A DNA stretch of 64,000 bases from JALYUA01 sp039931865 (GTDB lineage: Bacteria; Acidobacteriota; Thermoanaerobaculia; UBA5066; Gp7-AA6). The number at the start of each line of letters is the position of its first letter. Position 1 is the first letter of the stretch. The position numbers and the translations under genes were made by a program. Below are positions 41,698 through 51,758 of this stretch, one piece after another. Below the pieces are notes generated by a model, which was given only the letters and a program-made list of their open reading frames with translations, was not told the origin of the DNA and did not search any database. The stretch is from positions 1-64,000 of the forward strand of contig JBDTRB010000002.1 in assembly GCA_039931865.1 (NCBI GenBank), in the 5' to 3' direction.

Positions 41698-42240
41698 TCA
41701 GGTCCTGGGATCGCGCTCTGTGGATCCTCCGCCCCTCGGTGGCGGCCCGAAGCGCCGCACCGCGAGAGCGATCGGCAGGCCCACGCAGACAATGTGCACG
41801 AAGAGAGGCAGCGGCCACAGGGCGGGCAACGGCCGCTTGACGACATTCGGGAGGTAGAGCGTGCGCAGCGCCGCGGCGAGAGGGACGACGCCGCGGTACA
41901 TGACGAGCAGCCAGACGACCCCCCAGGCGATCCCGGCCGGCACCGCCCATTCGACCATCGCCGGAATCCCGCGGCTCAGCCAGTAGAAGATCGCCGTGGC
42001 GGTGAACGCGACGCCGAAGTGTATGAAGAGACCGAGCGCGGCGGTGACAAACCCGCCTTCGAAAGACGCGGGCCCTAAAAGAGCGCTGGCGATCCCCTGC
42101 AGCATGCGCACCGGAGAGCCGCCGTTCGCGAGCGAGATGAGGACCGCGGAGCTGATGTCGAGGACGCCGCAGATCAGGCCGCCCCCAAGGATTGCTCTCC
42201 CCGCGGTTCGTGGGCGATCCGCTGTTGTGGTCCCGTTCAT
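41698..42240 (-). CDS. Hypothetical four-helix membrane protein
   Basis: 180 residues with four membrane helices (AILGGGLICGVLDISSAVLI, AALGLFIHFGVAFTATAIFY, WAVPAGIAWGVVWLLVMYRG, LPLFVHIVCVGLPIALAV). The conserved LQGIASALLGPASFEGG between helices recurs in unnamed inner-membrane proteins of many soil bacteria. No catalytic motif is apparent. The gene is convergent with the DUF4386 gene. I do not know its function. Confidence 0.65.
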   Translation of the reverse strand: MNGTTTADRPRTAGRAILGGGLICGVLDISSAVLISLANGGSPVRMLQGIASALLGPASFEGGFVTAALGLFIHFGVAFTATAIFYWLSRGIPAMVEWAVPAGIAWGVVWLLVMYRGVVPLAAALRTLYLPNVVKRPLPALWPLPLFVHIVCVGLPIALAVRRFGPPPRGGGSTERDPRT

Positions 42241-42464
42241 GTCAACCAGCCTGCAGGGCGAGCGCGCCGGGAGCAGAAGGAACCTGGCAATCGCCCCGGC
42301 CGGGAAAAACGGGGGAGCCTATTTTCATGTGTCGCCTCCGAGGACCGACAGTTTTCGTTCGGGGATCGGTGAAATCTATCTCCCGCCTTCCGCGAGCAAG
42401 CATCATGTGACAATTGCCGAAACCTTTATCCGTTTCCGTCCCGCGTGCTTGCAGGGAGTAGCCC

Positions 42465-42983
42465 ATGTTCGAACGGGTCGCACCAAGCGACGAACAGAGG
42501 GATGCTGACGCGCGTGAGGGGCGCTCTCCCGATCAGGTCGCCGCGTTACGCCTCGCGGCGCTCCTGGTCCTCGTCGACGTCCTCCTGTCGCTCGCGGTGG
42601 CGATTGCATTCGGCAATCTCGCCGGAGCGCCCATTCTCTGGATGGGGGTCCGGCTGGCCATGGCGTATTACCTGTTCAAGCTGCGTCCCCGGGCCGAGGC
42701 CCTCGCGCTCGGCCTCACGATTCTGGCGGGCGCGGGAGCGGTCGCCGGCGTGGTGGCGGGCCAGGTGACCGGCGGGTTCAATATTTTCGGTTACCTCTTC
42801 GCGATTCCCGCGCTCGGCGGCGCAGCCGCGCTCCTGCTTCTCTTGCTCGGTGATCCTCGACGCGAAAAGCGCCAGGCGGCCTTGTGGCTCTTCGGAATAC
42901 TCGTGTGCCTTCCCGAGCTGCTCCTGCTGGTACTCGAGGTCACCGGATCTCTGCACCGCGTGGGTGCTCCGGCAGGAGCCTGA
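42465..42983 (+). CDS. Hypothetical membrane protein
   Basis: 172 residues, with an acidic soluble head of about 28 residues and four membrane helices (LAALLVLVDVLLSLAVAIAF and so on, ending LFGILVCLPELLLLVLEVTG). GGGAG precedes the ATG by 9 bases. Helix three has a Gly/Ala-rich GAGAVAGVVAG motif. No family is recognised. Directly after it, 43031-43067 has four to five tandem copies of CCTGAAAG. Confidence 0.55.
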   Translation: MFERVAPSDEQRDADAREGRSPDQVAALRLAALLVLVDVLLSLAVAIAFGNLAGAPILWMGVRLAMAYYLFKLRPRAEALALGLTILAGAGAVAGVVAGQVTGGFNIFGYLFAIPALGGAAALLLLLLGDPRREKRQAALWLFGILVCLPELLLLVLEVTGSLHRVGAPAGA

Positions 42984-43030
42984 CCCGGCAATCGCCTCCC
43001 GGGGTCCTCGGTTCTAAGGCGTCGCTTCCT

Positions 43031-43067
43031 GAAAGCCTGAAAGCCTGAAAGCCTGAAAGCCTGAACC
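43031..43067 (+). repeat. 8-bp tandem repeat
   Basis: Four or five copies of the unit CCTGAAAG in the gap between the membrane protein gene and the SDR pseudogene. Confidence 0.85.
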
Positions 43068-43074
43068 CTGAGGC

Positions 43075-43830
43075 CTACCACGTCCAGTGTACGTCGAGCG
43101 GAGTCGAGATGCGCCTCGTTCGAAGCGAGGAAACGGCGACCGGCGCGATGTCCTGCGGCTGGAGCCAGGGGATCTTCATCGGGTCCTTCTTCGCCATTTC
43201 GCGAGCCACTTCCTCTTCGGAAGGGGGTCTCCTGGGGGGCGCCGTGTGCTGGACCTCGGCGATCGCCGCTTTCCAGCGAGTCGGGTTGCGAGTCAGCGCC
43301 GTGTCGGTCAATCCGGGCTCGATGCAGTTGACCGTGATCTTGTGCTCGCCCATCTCGAGCGCCGCTCATTTCATGAGACCGATGACGCCCCACTTCGAGG
43401 TGCTGTAGCTCGAGGCGTTCTTCACTCCGTGCCGGCCCTGCCCCGACGCAATGAGGATGATGCGGCCGCTCTTGCGCGGCACCATCAGCGGCGCAAAAGC
43501 GCGGATCGTGCTCGCTTAGCCGTTCAGGTTGACGTCGATGACGTCCTTCCACTGGCGGTCATCCATGCTCAGAAGTGGGCGCATACGCCTGGATGGCCGC
43601 GTTCGCGACGACGATGTCGATCATGCCCAGGTCCCGGTTTGCCTGCTGGCCGGCATTGCGGAGAGCTCCGATGTCGCCTCGTCGGTGACAACGGGAACGA
43701 AGCGGCGGCCGTACTGCTTCACGAGCCGTGCGGCCTCATCCATACCGTTCAGGCGGAACGAGCGGAACAGCCCGCCTTGGATCTCGCCAAACGTTGTAGC
43801 GTCCAACTCCCCGGTGAGGACGGAGGCATC
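43075..43830 (-). pseudogene. Short-chain dehydrogenase/reductase, decayed
   Basis: Read leftwards, SDR pieces occur in order: DEAARLVKQYGRRFVPVVTD and DIVVANAAIQAYAP (N-terminal Rossmann part), then after a frame change SMDDRQWKDVIDVNLNG followed by a stop, ASTIRAFAPLMVPRKSGRII and GRHGVKNASSYSTSKWGVIG (the YxxxK site), another in-frame stop, then MGEHKITVNCIEPGLTDTAL. At least one frameshift and two stops (TAA near 43518, TGA near 43372) are present. This is real decay. The intact relative would be a 270-residue NAD(P)-dependent reductase. Confidence 0.8.
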
Positions 43831-43938
43831 GACACGGGAGTAACCATCCGCGTCAGCGCGTCCGCCGTTGAGGACGGGGGATACAGATGGTAGTTTCCGG
43901 CGGCGTCGCGCCTCAAACTCGGCTCAGGAGCTTTAGAA

Positions 43939-44802
43939 ATGAAACATCTGATTCTTGGCGGAACGGGAACCGTGGGAGGCCTCGTCGTGCGAGGTCTTCT
44001 CGAAAAGGGTGAAAGCGTCCGCGTGCTGACGCGCAGCGCGGACCGGGCGAAGGACCTGCCGAAGGGAGCCGAGGCGGTTCTCGGCGACCTGACGGATCCG
44101 GCGACTTACGAGAAGGTCTTCACGGATTACGACAACCTGTTTCTGCTGACCGCCAACGGGCCGACGGACCTCATGGAGGGCCTGGTGGCGGTCAACGAGG
44201 CGAAGCGGACGAAAGCGAAGCGGGTCGTGCATCTCTCGATCCATGACGTCGAGAAGTGTCCCGAAGCGCCGCACTTCGCGAGCAAGATTGCGATCGAGAA
44301 CGCGTTGAAGGAGAGCGGCCTGAAGTACACGATCCTCCGGCCGAACAACTTCTACCAGAACGACTACTGGTTCAAGGACGTCATTCTCCAGTACGGCGTT
44401 TATCCGCAACCCATCGGCGACCTCGGTCTGTCGCGCGTGGACTCCCGCGACATCGGCGAGGCCGGCGTCCGGGCCCTGACGCAGGACGGCCATCTGGGAA
44501 AGACGTATGCCCTGGTCGGACCGTACGCGGTGACAGGATCCAGTTGCGCCGCGGAGTTCGCGAAAGCCCTGGGCAAACCCGTCTCCTACGGGGGCAACGA
44601 TCTCGTGGCCTGGGCGAAGAGCATGGCGCCCTACATGCCCGCCTGGGCGGTTTACGACTACGCGCTCATGTACGCGGCGTTCCAGGCCAGAGGTCTCGTG
44701 GCGACACCGGCGCAGCTCGACGAGACCCGGGCGATCCTGGGCCGCGAGCCGCGGAAGTTCTCGGACTTCGTGTCGGAGACGGTCGCCGCCTGGAAAGGCT
44801 GA
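43939..44802 (+). CDS. NmrA-type NAD(P)-binding protein
   Basis: 287 residues. The Rossmann start ILGGTGTVGGLVVRGLLEKG (GxxGxxG) and the extended-SDR NmrA pattern VVHLSIHDVEKCPEA, KYTILRPNNFYQND are clear. The C-terminal half lacks the catalytic Tyr-xxx-Lys of classic SDRs, so this could be a redox-sensing protein or quinone/azo reductase-like enzyme. AGGAG precedes the ATG. It reads away from the SDR pseudogene. Substrate unknown. Confidence 0.85.
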   Translation: MKHLILGGTGTVGGLVVRGLLEKGESVRVLTRSADRAKDLPKGAEAVLGDLTDPATYEKVFTDYDNLFLLTANGPTDLMEGLVAVNEAKRTKAKRVVHLSIHDVEKCPEAPHFASKIAIENALKESGLKYTILRPNNFYQNDYWFKDVILQYGVYPQPIGDLGLSRVDSRDIGEAGVRALTQDGHLGKTYALVGPYAVTGSSCAAEFAKALGKPVSYGGNDLVAWAKSMAPYMPAWAVYDYALMYAAFQARGLVATPAQLDETRAILGREPRKFSDFVSETVAAWKG

Positions 44803-45073
44803 GGCCCATCGAGCAGCTCACTCTCGGATGGATGACCTGGATGGAAGGATCCGGCGGACCCTCCCTCTCGTCGCGGACGTGTTCCTCGACATCACTGCAC
44901 ATCGGAATGAAGACGAGGGTCGCGCAACGAATTGAGGTGAAGTTCGTCAGATGGCGATCACGCAAGGAAGTCGCGAAGCGGACTCCTCCGGTGGACAAAC
45001 GAGGCGAAACGAGGGTGGGGAAGAAACGAAGCGACGGGGGGCTGCGCGGGTGCGGAGCCCCCCGTCCGTGCGA

Positions 45074-47040
45074 CTAGGGTGTGCAGACGCCGATCTGGGG
45101 AACGAGTGACGTGAACGGAGTCCCGGTGATTCCGGTGATCGTGATGTCGTCGATGTCCCAGCCGGGAGCTCCGGTCGATTCATCGGCGCCGATTCGGAAG
45201 CGGATCCGCACGTCCTGTCCGTTGTAAGCCGTGCCGAGGTCGAGCGTGGCCGTCGAAAAGTTCGGCCAGCCCGCGATGCGATTCACGAAGGCGGGTCGGC
45301 TCGCGCCGATCGGAGCGCTTGTCACGGCGTTCGTCGAGCCGTTATAGAAGGCCGGGGAGGTTCCGACGGCCGTCCATGCGCCGCCATTGACGCTGATCTC
45401 GACGACGCCGCCGTCCCAGCCACCCGCCTCGAACGAGAACCGGTGCTTGAAGGAGATCCCGAGAGAGGTGCTTCCGACGCGCATCGTGGGCGAGGTGAGC
45501 GACTGCTGATCGGGAAGGTCCCCCTTCACGTCGTCTCTTTGACCGTTGTTGTTCGGGCCCCAGAAGACGTGCTGGACGGGTGAGAGAGCCCGGCGCTGCC
45601 ACCGGGTGATGTTCGGATCTTCAGAGGGGTCCCCGGAGGCAGTCCAGACCGGACTGGCGGACTCGAATGACTCCGTCGCCGAGGACTGAAGCTGTTCGTT
45701 GTAGTTCAGTCGGAACGTGGAGTCGAGGTTGAAAGGCGAGGGGAGCCCGAGCTCCGGAGCCTGGAACGCGATCTTGAACGTGGTCTGCTCCATCCCCAAC
45801 GCGCCGTTCAAGGTCACCGGGACGAAGCCCGTGCTGTGGCCCTTTTTCTGGAGCGGCGGGAACTGGATCACGTTGCCCTGCGGGAACGTAACGTTCGGGT
45901 TGCTGGAGGTGACCGTCAGCGTCCCCTGGTTGACGTTGTTCGGCCCCTGATTCACGAGGGTGACTTTCAGACGGCCCGTTTCTCCGTTGTCGAGGACGCC
46001 GTCCAGGTCGCAGGAGGCGACGTCGTCGGACAGCGTGACGCTCCCGAGCTCGATCTGGGAAAGCTCCCAGATGCCGCGGCCGTAAGTCGCGAGGCGAATG
46101 AACCCGCCGTCGGGCGGCATGTAGATGTCATTGACGCGAACGGTCGGCAGCCCGTTGCCGAAGGGGGCCCAGTTCGCCCCGCCATCGGTCGTGCTGTAAA
46201 TGCCGACGTGGGTCGCGGCGTAAAGCGTGTTGTGAGTCGAATCCCTCGGGTCGATATACACGCGCGTGACCGGCAGATCGGGAAGTCCGTTCTGCTTTGC
46301 GACGAACGTGGCGGTCGACCAGGAGGCAGTCGGGTTGGCGATGGAGGCTTTGATCACGCGGACGGCACCCGTTGCCTGCGCGACGGAGGTGATCCAGAGA
46401 TTCTGGTTGTCCTGCCAGGTCACGTTGGTCGTGAAGCCCTGGTAACCCGGCGCGCTCGCGATCAGGTCAACGTCGGTCCAGGTCGCGCCGCCGTCGGTCG
46501 TGATGTCGAGGAATCCTCCCGCCGCGCCGACCGCGATGCGGTTGAGGTCGGTCGGGCTCACACCCAGGTTGTAAGGGCTGGAACGGAACCGGCGCGCGGG
46601 CGGGAGCCCGAGCGAGGGGACGCCGACGGCGGAACCGATCAGCAGCCAGTTCAATCCGCCGTTGTTGCTTCTCCACACGCGAGCGTTGGTGAAATGAAAG
46701 AAGACGCGCCCCGTCGCGTCGAGGCGCCGGAGGCGCGGGCACGATACAGGTGAAGAAGCCGAAGCCCACGTCGGAGATTCCCGAGGTCGCCGCAGCCCAG
46801 TTCTGAAACCTGTCCGGCGGATTGTTGCTCAGGTTGGTGCGCATCGAAGAGCCTTGCGCGCTGCCGAGGACCGTATTCGTGTTGTCCTGGCTGTAGGCTG
46901 CCCCCATCCCGTCTCCGCCGATCACCTGGTCGTGGGTGCCGCTGTTGTCGGTGCGCAGCCGCGTCCCGTTGTCCTGCAGTCCGCCGATGACGAGATTCGG
47001 GAACCCCGACGCATCTGTGCGGGCAGCCCGGGTCCCTGCT
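45074..47040 (-). pseudogene. Secreted BNR/sialidase-like repeat protein, 5'-truncated and frameshifted
   Basis: The intact frame (46678 to 45074) has BNR-type repeats (ITTDGGATWTDVDL, YSTTDGGANWAPFGNGLPTV), an inter-domain strand region, and a C-terminal MAM/jelly-roll-like domain ending APGWDIDDITITGITG. Its N-terminal part continues in another frame from about 46745 (GFGFFTCIVPAP) upstream to NLVIGGLQDNGTRLRTDN, and homology stops near 47040 at a short repeat (GATTCGCTAATTCGCTGATT). No start codon with a signal peptide is present. So the 5' end has been lost by recombination next to the DUF3604 gene, plus one frameshift near 46740. Confidence 0.7.
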
Positions 47041-47111
47041 GATTCGCTAATTCGCTGATTCGAGGCTCGCGAATCCGGGACGCGAAGCGTGGCCGCTGCT
47101 CTCAGCCGACC

Positions 47112-49724
47112 TCAATGCCCGCCGGACTCCGACCAGATCGGTGACGACCAGGCCTGGTGGCCGTCCGCCTGCGTCACACGGACGTAGTAGCTCGATTCGC
47201 CGGCAGGCGGCGCCTTGTCCTCGACCGTGAACGTCACGACACGGGTATCGGCAACGGGCATTCGGCGGCCTCCCTGCGGGTCCGACGGCTCGTAGATCAG
47301 AAAAACGCCCTCCGCCGCGTCGGGCGCCTGCTCGAGCCGCACCGCCGCGAACGTGTCGATCAGGTTGCGGACGATCTCGACCCGGTCGATCGCCGCGGTG
47401 CCTTCGATCCGGACCGTCATCGGAAGCGGACCGTGCGTGTGAATGCGAGACCCCATCGGCGCGCCCCCGGCCGTGAATTCCAGCACGATGCGCGCTCCCG
47501 TCGTCGCATAGTTGCGCCGCTTGCGGATAGCGTCGAAGAGGCTCTCGCGATCGAGCCGCTCCGCGAGCACCGCGGTCAGGCCGCCCTCGCCCGGACTCAG
47601 GTGGTGCGTATCGCTCGCGCCCATCACGCCGACGTGTCGCCCGAGACGCAGCGCGTCCTGATACTGATGACCCGGGACCTGCCGCCGCCCTTCCCGCGGA
47701 TTGCCGAAGAATTCGTACCGCCCGTGCCAGGACGCGATCTCGAAGTTGGGCTCGAGCGTCTCGTCGAACGCGGCCGCGGGATTCCAGCGCCCCCACGTCG
47801 CATTGCCCGTGTGGTGGGGCGACACGATCCCATCGTGCTCGCGCAAATGCGCGTAGAGCTTCTCGATCGTGTCGCCTTCGGGCTCCGCGGAGCTCAGGAT
47901 CGGACCTCCCTCGTCACGCTGCAGCACGACGCGATGCCCGTACGCGGAACCGGCGGTCCACTCCCACCCGGTCAGGCTCACGAAGCGGCCCGGCTCGTCG
48001 AACACGCGCGACGTCAGTTGCAGTTCGGCGTACTCGGTCGCCTGGAGCCGCCCCATCTCGGTGTGATCGCTCACGACGTCGAAGTCGAGGCCGAGACGGT
48101 CGCGGGACAATTCCATGAGCTGATCGGGAAGACCGGTCTTCGCGTCGCTGAGAATGCTGTGGCTGTGCGGGTCGCCGAAATACACGTGCCAGCGCCCGGT
48201 TCCCGCGGTCGCGGTGCGCGGGGGAGGCCCCGGCGTCATCGGCTCGCCGCTGCGCGAGGCCTCATACGACTCGGTCGGCGCCGGCGCCAGCGGCGCGGGC
48301 GTCCACCCGTCGGCGGGCGCCCTGAGCGCGCCGGTCAGGATCACGTTCGGCTGGCCTCGCGTGTCGTACGCGTCGACGTCGCCCGCGACTTCCGCCGTCT
48401 GCCCCGGGGCCGGGAGCGCTTGCCCCTCCCACGCGATCTGCAGCCTGCCGTCCGGCGCCAACGCCGCCGATGGAAACTCGTCCCGCCCCGGCGAGAACGT
48501 GGTCAGGTGCAGCTCCCGCGACCAGCGGCGGCCGTCGTGAATCCGCGCCCAGAGGTCGAAGTTGTGCGCGCCGGTCGCGTCCGTGCGCCAGATCACCCAC
48601 GCGCGATCGCGGTCATCGAGGAAGATCGATGGGTAGTTCGACGTCTGCTTCCAGTGCCAGTACGGATCGACCGCGTCCCTCGGCGTCTTGTTGACCGCGC
48701 CAAAGCTGACCTGGCCCGGGAGCGCTCCTCGCGCGACACCCGGAGGAGCCAGGAATTTCCCGTTTCTCCATGCGCGCACGAAAGCGTCTCCGGAATGCCG
48801 GTCGGCTCGGAAGGCCTCGCCCGCGTGGCCGCGCATCGAGTTCCACGCGATCCAGAGAGTTCCATTCTTCGCGCACGCAATCGACGGTGAGTCATCGATC
48901 GACGCGTCGGAGGTGACGGCGAGTGGGGCTTCGACGGCGGGAGCACGGCCGTTCGCGGCGCGCGCGCGGGCGAGCCAGATGTCGTAGCTGCCCGCCCGCG
49001 TCGAATCCCAGGCGAGAAAGACGCCGCCGTCAGGAGGAGCGGCGAGGGCAGGCCGGCGGTCGCTGCCCGCGCTCGCAATCTCGGAAGGGGGAGACCAGCC
49101 ATCGCCGGCGCGAGCGACGAGCTCGATCGCGAAACCGCGGGCGCGCGCAACCTCCCACGCGATCCAGAGCCGCCCCGACGAATCGGCGGCAGTGGCGGGG
49201 TGGAGCGCGTCCACGTCCGGCGCGGAGACGCGCTCCTCCGGCGACCACGCGCCGCGTTCGTGCCGGCGCGAGAAGACCGCCCACCTGCCGCTGCCGCCGC
49301 GCCGCCCGTGCCAGAACGCCCAGAGCGTTCCGTTTCCATCGAGGACGAGCCGCGCGCCGCTCTCGGCGCCGTCACCCGTGGCGAGCGTCTCCTCCGGCGA
49401 CCAGCCTCCCGGCGACTCGCGCCGCCGCACGACGACGGAGTCGCGCCCCCGTTCGTTCGACGTGTACGCGATCCAGAGCCTCCCGGCGCGATCGAACGCT
49501 GCCGACGGGTACTTGTCGTAGCGACCCGGCGCGGAGAGCGACTCCACCGCGCGGAGCGGCTCGAACGGGGGAGCTTCGGTCGCCGCTTTGCCCCTGGGAG
49601 AAAAGAGAAGAAAAGACGCGATGGCGGCGAGGGCGAATCCCGGCCCCGAACGTGAAGCCGCGCTCCCGCCGCGCCGCCGCCGTTCTCCGACCATCCTCGC
49701 CTGTCGAGACGCGCTTTCGGGCAC
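47112..49724 (-). CDS. DUF3604 protein with N-terminal propeller domain
   Basis: 870 residues. A signal-type helix (ALAAIASFLLFS) precedes about 430 residues of BNR-like propeller repeats (WIAYTSNERGRDSVVVR, WAFWHGRRGGSGRW, WIAWNSMRGHAGEAF). The C-terminal half is a DUF3604/PHP-type domain: HVYFGDPHSHSILSDAKTG, VVSDHTEMG, SPHHTGNATWG and GASDTHHLSPGEGG give the metal-binding His/Asp set. Exported. DUF3604 enzymes are putative metal-dependent phosphoesterases or sulfatases; substrate unknown. Propeller plus PHP-like fusion suggests a surface hydrolase that first binds a polymer. Confidence 0.82.
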   Translation of the reverse strand: MPESASRQARMVGERRRRGGSAASRSGPGFALAAIASFLLFSPRGKAATEAPPFEPLRAVESLSAPGRYDKYPSAAFDRAGRLWIAYTSNERGRDSVVVRRRESPGGWSPEETLATGDGAESGARLVLDGNGTLWAFWHGRRGGSGRWAVFSRRHERGAWSPEERVSAPDVDALHPATAADSSGRLWIAWEVARARGFAIELVARAGDGWSPPSEIASAGSDRRPALAAPPDGGVFLAWDSTRAGSYDIWLARARAANGRAPAVEAPLAVTSDASIDDSPSIACAKNGTLWIAWNSMRGHAGEAFRADRHSGDAFVRAWRNGKFLAPPGVARGALPGQVSFGAVNKTPRDAVDPYWHWKQTSNYPSIFLDDRDRAWVIWRTDATGAHNFDLWARIHDGRRWSRELHLTTFSPGRDEFPSAALAPDGRLQIAWEGQALPAPGQTAEVAGDVDAYDTRGQPNVILTGALRAPADGWTPAPLAPAPTESYEASRSGEPMTPGPPPRTATAGTGRWHVYFGDPHSHSILSDAKTGLPDQLMELSRDRLGLDFDVVSDHTEMGRLQATEYAELQLTSRVFDEPGRFVSLTGWEWTAGSAYGHRVVLQRDEGGPILSSAEPEGDTIEKLYAHLREHDGIVSPHHTGNATWGRWNPAAAFDETLEPNFEIASWHGRYEFFGNPREGRRQVPGHQYQDALRLGRHVGVMGASDTHHLSPGEGGLTAVLAERLDRESLFDAIRKRRNYATTGARIVLEFTAGGAPMGSRIHTHGPLPMTVRIEGTAAIDRVEIVRNLIDTFAAVRLEQAPDAAEGVFLIYEPSDPQGGRRMPVADTRVVTFTVEDKAPPAGESSYYVRVTQADGHQAWSSPIWSESGGH

Positions 49725-49828
49725 GGGAGACTCCTCTCGCTTGTGGAATCCAAGGATGGGAAGCGCCGTAATTTATCGCAGACGCCGCGCGTCACGTATC
49801 ATCCGCGGAATCCCGGAGGTGGAGCGCG

Positions 49829-50401
49829 ATGAATTCCAGACTGGCAACAGCATTTTTCGCGGTCGCCCTGGCGACGACTCGAGGGGTGTCCGCGCAGGCA
49901 TCCGATCCGGCCCGGATTGCAGCGCAGCGAGAGGGCATGGCCGCGCTCGCGTTCATGGACGGTGTCTGGCGCGGGCCGGCGATGACGACGCTTCCGTCGG
50001 GAGACAAGCACGCCGTCACGCAGACGGAGCGGATCGGCCCGTTCCTGGATGGATCCGTGAAGGTCCTCGAAGGACGCGGGTATGACGCGGACGGAAAAGC
50101 CACCTTCAACGCTCTCGGGATCATCTCCTTTGATCCCAACACCCGCGGTTATTCCATGCGGTCCTATGCCCTGGGCCGGTCGGGCGACTTCACGGTCCGG
50201 CGCACCGACGACGGATTCGTCTGGGAAATCCCCGCAGGGCCGACGACGATTCGCTACACCGCAACGGTGAAGGACGGGAAGTGGCGCGAAGTCGGAGACC
50301 GGATCGTGGCTGGCAAAGAGCCCGTCCGGTTTTTCGAGATGAACCTCGTCCGTATTGGCGACAGCGACTGGCCGGGAGCGGGCGCGGTCCGTCCGAAGTA
50401 G
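49829..50401 (+). CDS. Exported DUF1579-like protein
   Basis: 190 residues with signal peptide (ATAFFAVALATTRGVSAQAS). The mature part has the lipocalin-like start AALAFMDGVWRGPAMTTLPS, FLDGSVKVLEGRGY, GIISFDPNTRGYSMRSYALG. It is a second, longer version of the domain at 13414. CGGAGGTGG lies 8-10 bases before the ATG. Function unknown; probably an extracytoplasmic ligand-binding barrel. Confidence 0.65.
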   Translation: MNSRLATAFFAVALATTRGVSAQASDPARIAAQREGMAALAFMDGVWRGPAMTTLPSGDKHAVTQTERIGPFLDGSVKVLEGRGYDADGKATFNALGIISFDPNTRGYSMRSYALGRSGDFTVRRTDDGFVWEIPAGPTTIRYTATVKDGKWREVGDRIVAGKEPVRFFEMNLVRIGDSDWPGAGAVRPK

Positions 50402-50472
50402 CGCCGTGGTCCTGTAGAGGCGCCGGGCGGAGACGTTGCCCGAAGGCTGACCTCTGCTCCGCGCGGCACCGG

Positions 50473-50946
50473 CTATGCGTTCTGGTGCGCTCGCTCGAGC
50501 TCCGCGATCTCGATCTTGTTCATCTGCATCATCGCTTTCATGACCGCCTGAGATTTTTTCGGGTCTTTGTCGCTCATCAACTCCATCAACGCGCCCGGAA
50601 CGATCTGCCACGAGAGGCCGTAGCGGTCCTCCAGCCAGCCGCACCGGCCGGGCTTGCCTCCTTCGGAGAGGGCGTCCCAGAACCTGTCGACCTCCGGCTG
50701 GGTCTTGCAGTGGACGACGAACGAAACGGCGGGAGTGAAATGGTGGAGCGGGCCGCCGTTCATCGCGACGAACTCCTCTCCTCGGAGCTCAAAGCTGACG
50801 GTCATCGCGGAGCCTTTCGGACCCGGGCCTCCTTCCCCGTAGCGGCTGACGGAGAGGATCCTGGAGTCTTCGAACACGGACGTATACAGGTTCGCCGCCT
50901 CTTCGGCTCTGTCGTCGAACCACAGGAACGGTGTGATTGTCTTCAT
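50473..50946 (-). CDS. VOC-family PhnB-like protein
   Basis: 157 residues. The start MKTITPFLWFDDRAEEAANL then YTSVFEDS, the middle FELRGEEFVAMNGGP and the closing FWDALSEGGKPGRCGWLEDR are diagnostic for PhnB-like (3-demethylubiquinone methyltransferase fold) VOC proteins. The C-terminal DPKKSQAVMKAMMQMNKIEI is the usual helix. Biological function not established. It is 24 bases downstream of the ArsR-SRPBCC gene, on the same strand, and probably co-transcribed. Confidence 0.85.
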   Translation of the reverse strand: MKTITPFLWFDDRAEEAANLYTSVFEDSRILSVSRYGEGGPGPKGSAMTVSFELRGEEFVAMNGGPLHHFTPAVSFVVHCKTQPEVDRFWDALSEGGKPGRCGWLEDRYGLSWQIVPGALMELMSDKDPKKSQAVMKAMMQMNKIEIAELERAHQNA

Positions 50947-50969
50947 GGTCCCGGCTCCTTTCGAGCGGT

Positions 50970-51758
50970 TTACGCGACAGATTCGGGCGCGTTCGTGTAA
51001 CGCAGCGAGCCCGGAGTCGTCAGCAACTCTCCGGTCTCGAGCAAGGTCTTCAAGCCGGAAAGGATCATCGGCCAGCCGCCGTACAGCTCGTTGTTGGCGC
51101 CCTCGCGCAGCTGGTCATGAGTAACAGTCAGCCGGCACGAATCGCCGATCGGCTCGATCTCCCACGTGACCCGAGAGGTCCCTTCGCTCTTCACGCCTTC
51201 GCTCCAGAGCGCGCGAAAGCTCTGGACGAGTCGCCGCGGCGGCTCGACTTCCAGGTTCTCGCCTTCCAGGATCCGCATCGCCGGAGAGACAGTCGCGGAG
51301 CCCGCAGTGCCGGTGTATGGAGTTCCCGGTCTCCATTCGCTCGAGACTACGATGCCGAAGCTGTATTTTTTCCTCATTTCCGGGTCGGTGATTGCCTCCC
51401 ACAGGCGCTCCGGGGTCGTCTTGATGTAGATCTCGAACACCTTTTCCATGACTCTCTCCTCCAATTGTTTCTTGAGCCCGGTGAGCGTCGCGGCCCACGG
51501 CTCGGCGTATTTGCTCACCCACCGCTCGTGGACGAGCCGAATGGGAACCACGTTTAAGAAGTGAAGCTTTTCGCGGCCGCGCCGTTTCGAGACGACGAGG
51601 CCGGCTTCCTCGAGAACCCGCAGGTGCTTCATGACGCCGAAGCGCGTCATCGGCAGCCGGCGCTCGAGCGCGATCAATGTCTGGCCGTCTTTTTCGAAGA
51701 GTTTGTCGAGCAGTCGGCGGCGCGTGGGGTCCGCGAGCGCTCGAAAGATGGCATCCAT
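50970..51758 (-). CDS. ArsR-family regulator fused to SRPBCC (AHSA1) domain
   Basis: 262 residues. An N-terminal winged helix (MDAIFRALADPTRRRLLDKL, MTRFGVMKHLRVLEEAGLVV) is fused to an AHSA1-type START-fold domain (KVFEIYIKTTPERLWEAITD, WRPGTPYTG, then SRVTWEIEPIGDSCRLTVTH). Separate genes for these two domains are usually adjacent; here they are one chain, and the internal MEKVFEIYIKTT is the old start of the second. Cytosolic ligand-responsive repressor by inference. It is divergent from the DinB gene at 51864, which may be its target. Confidence 0.9.
   Translation of the reverse strand: MDAIFRALADPTRRRLLDKLFEKDGQTLIALERRLPMTRFGVMKHLRVLEEAGLVVSKRRGREKLHFLNVVPIRLVHERWVSKYAEPWAATLTGLKKQLEERVMEKVFEIYIKTTPERLWEAITDPEMRKKYSFGIVVSSEWRPGTPYTGTAGSATVSPAMRILEGENLEVEPPRRLVQSFRALWSEGVKSEGTSRVTWEIEPIGDSCRLTVTHDQLREGANNELYGGWPMILSGLKTLLETGELLTTPGSLRYTNAPESVA

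Noticed and set aside
47157..48890. 577-codon open frame opposite the DUF3604 gene
   Set aside because: Antisense shadow; Arg/Pro-rich and lacking start signals.
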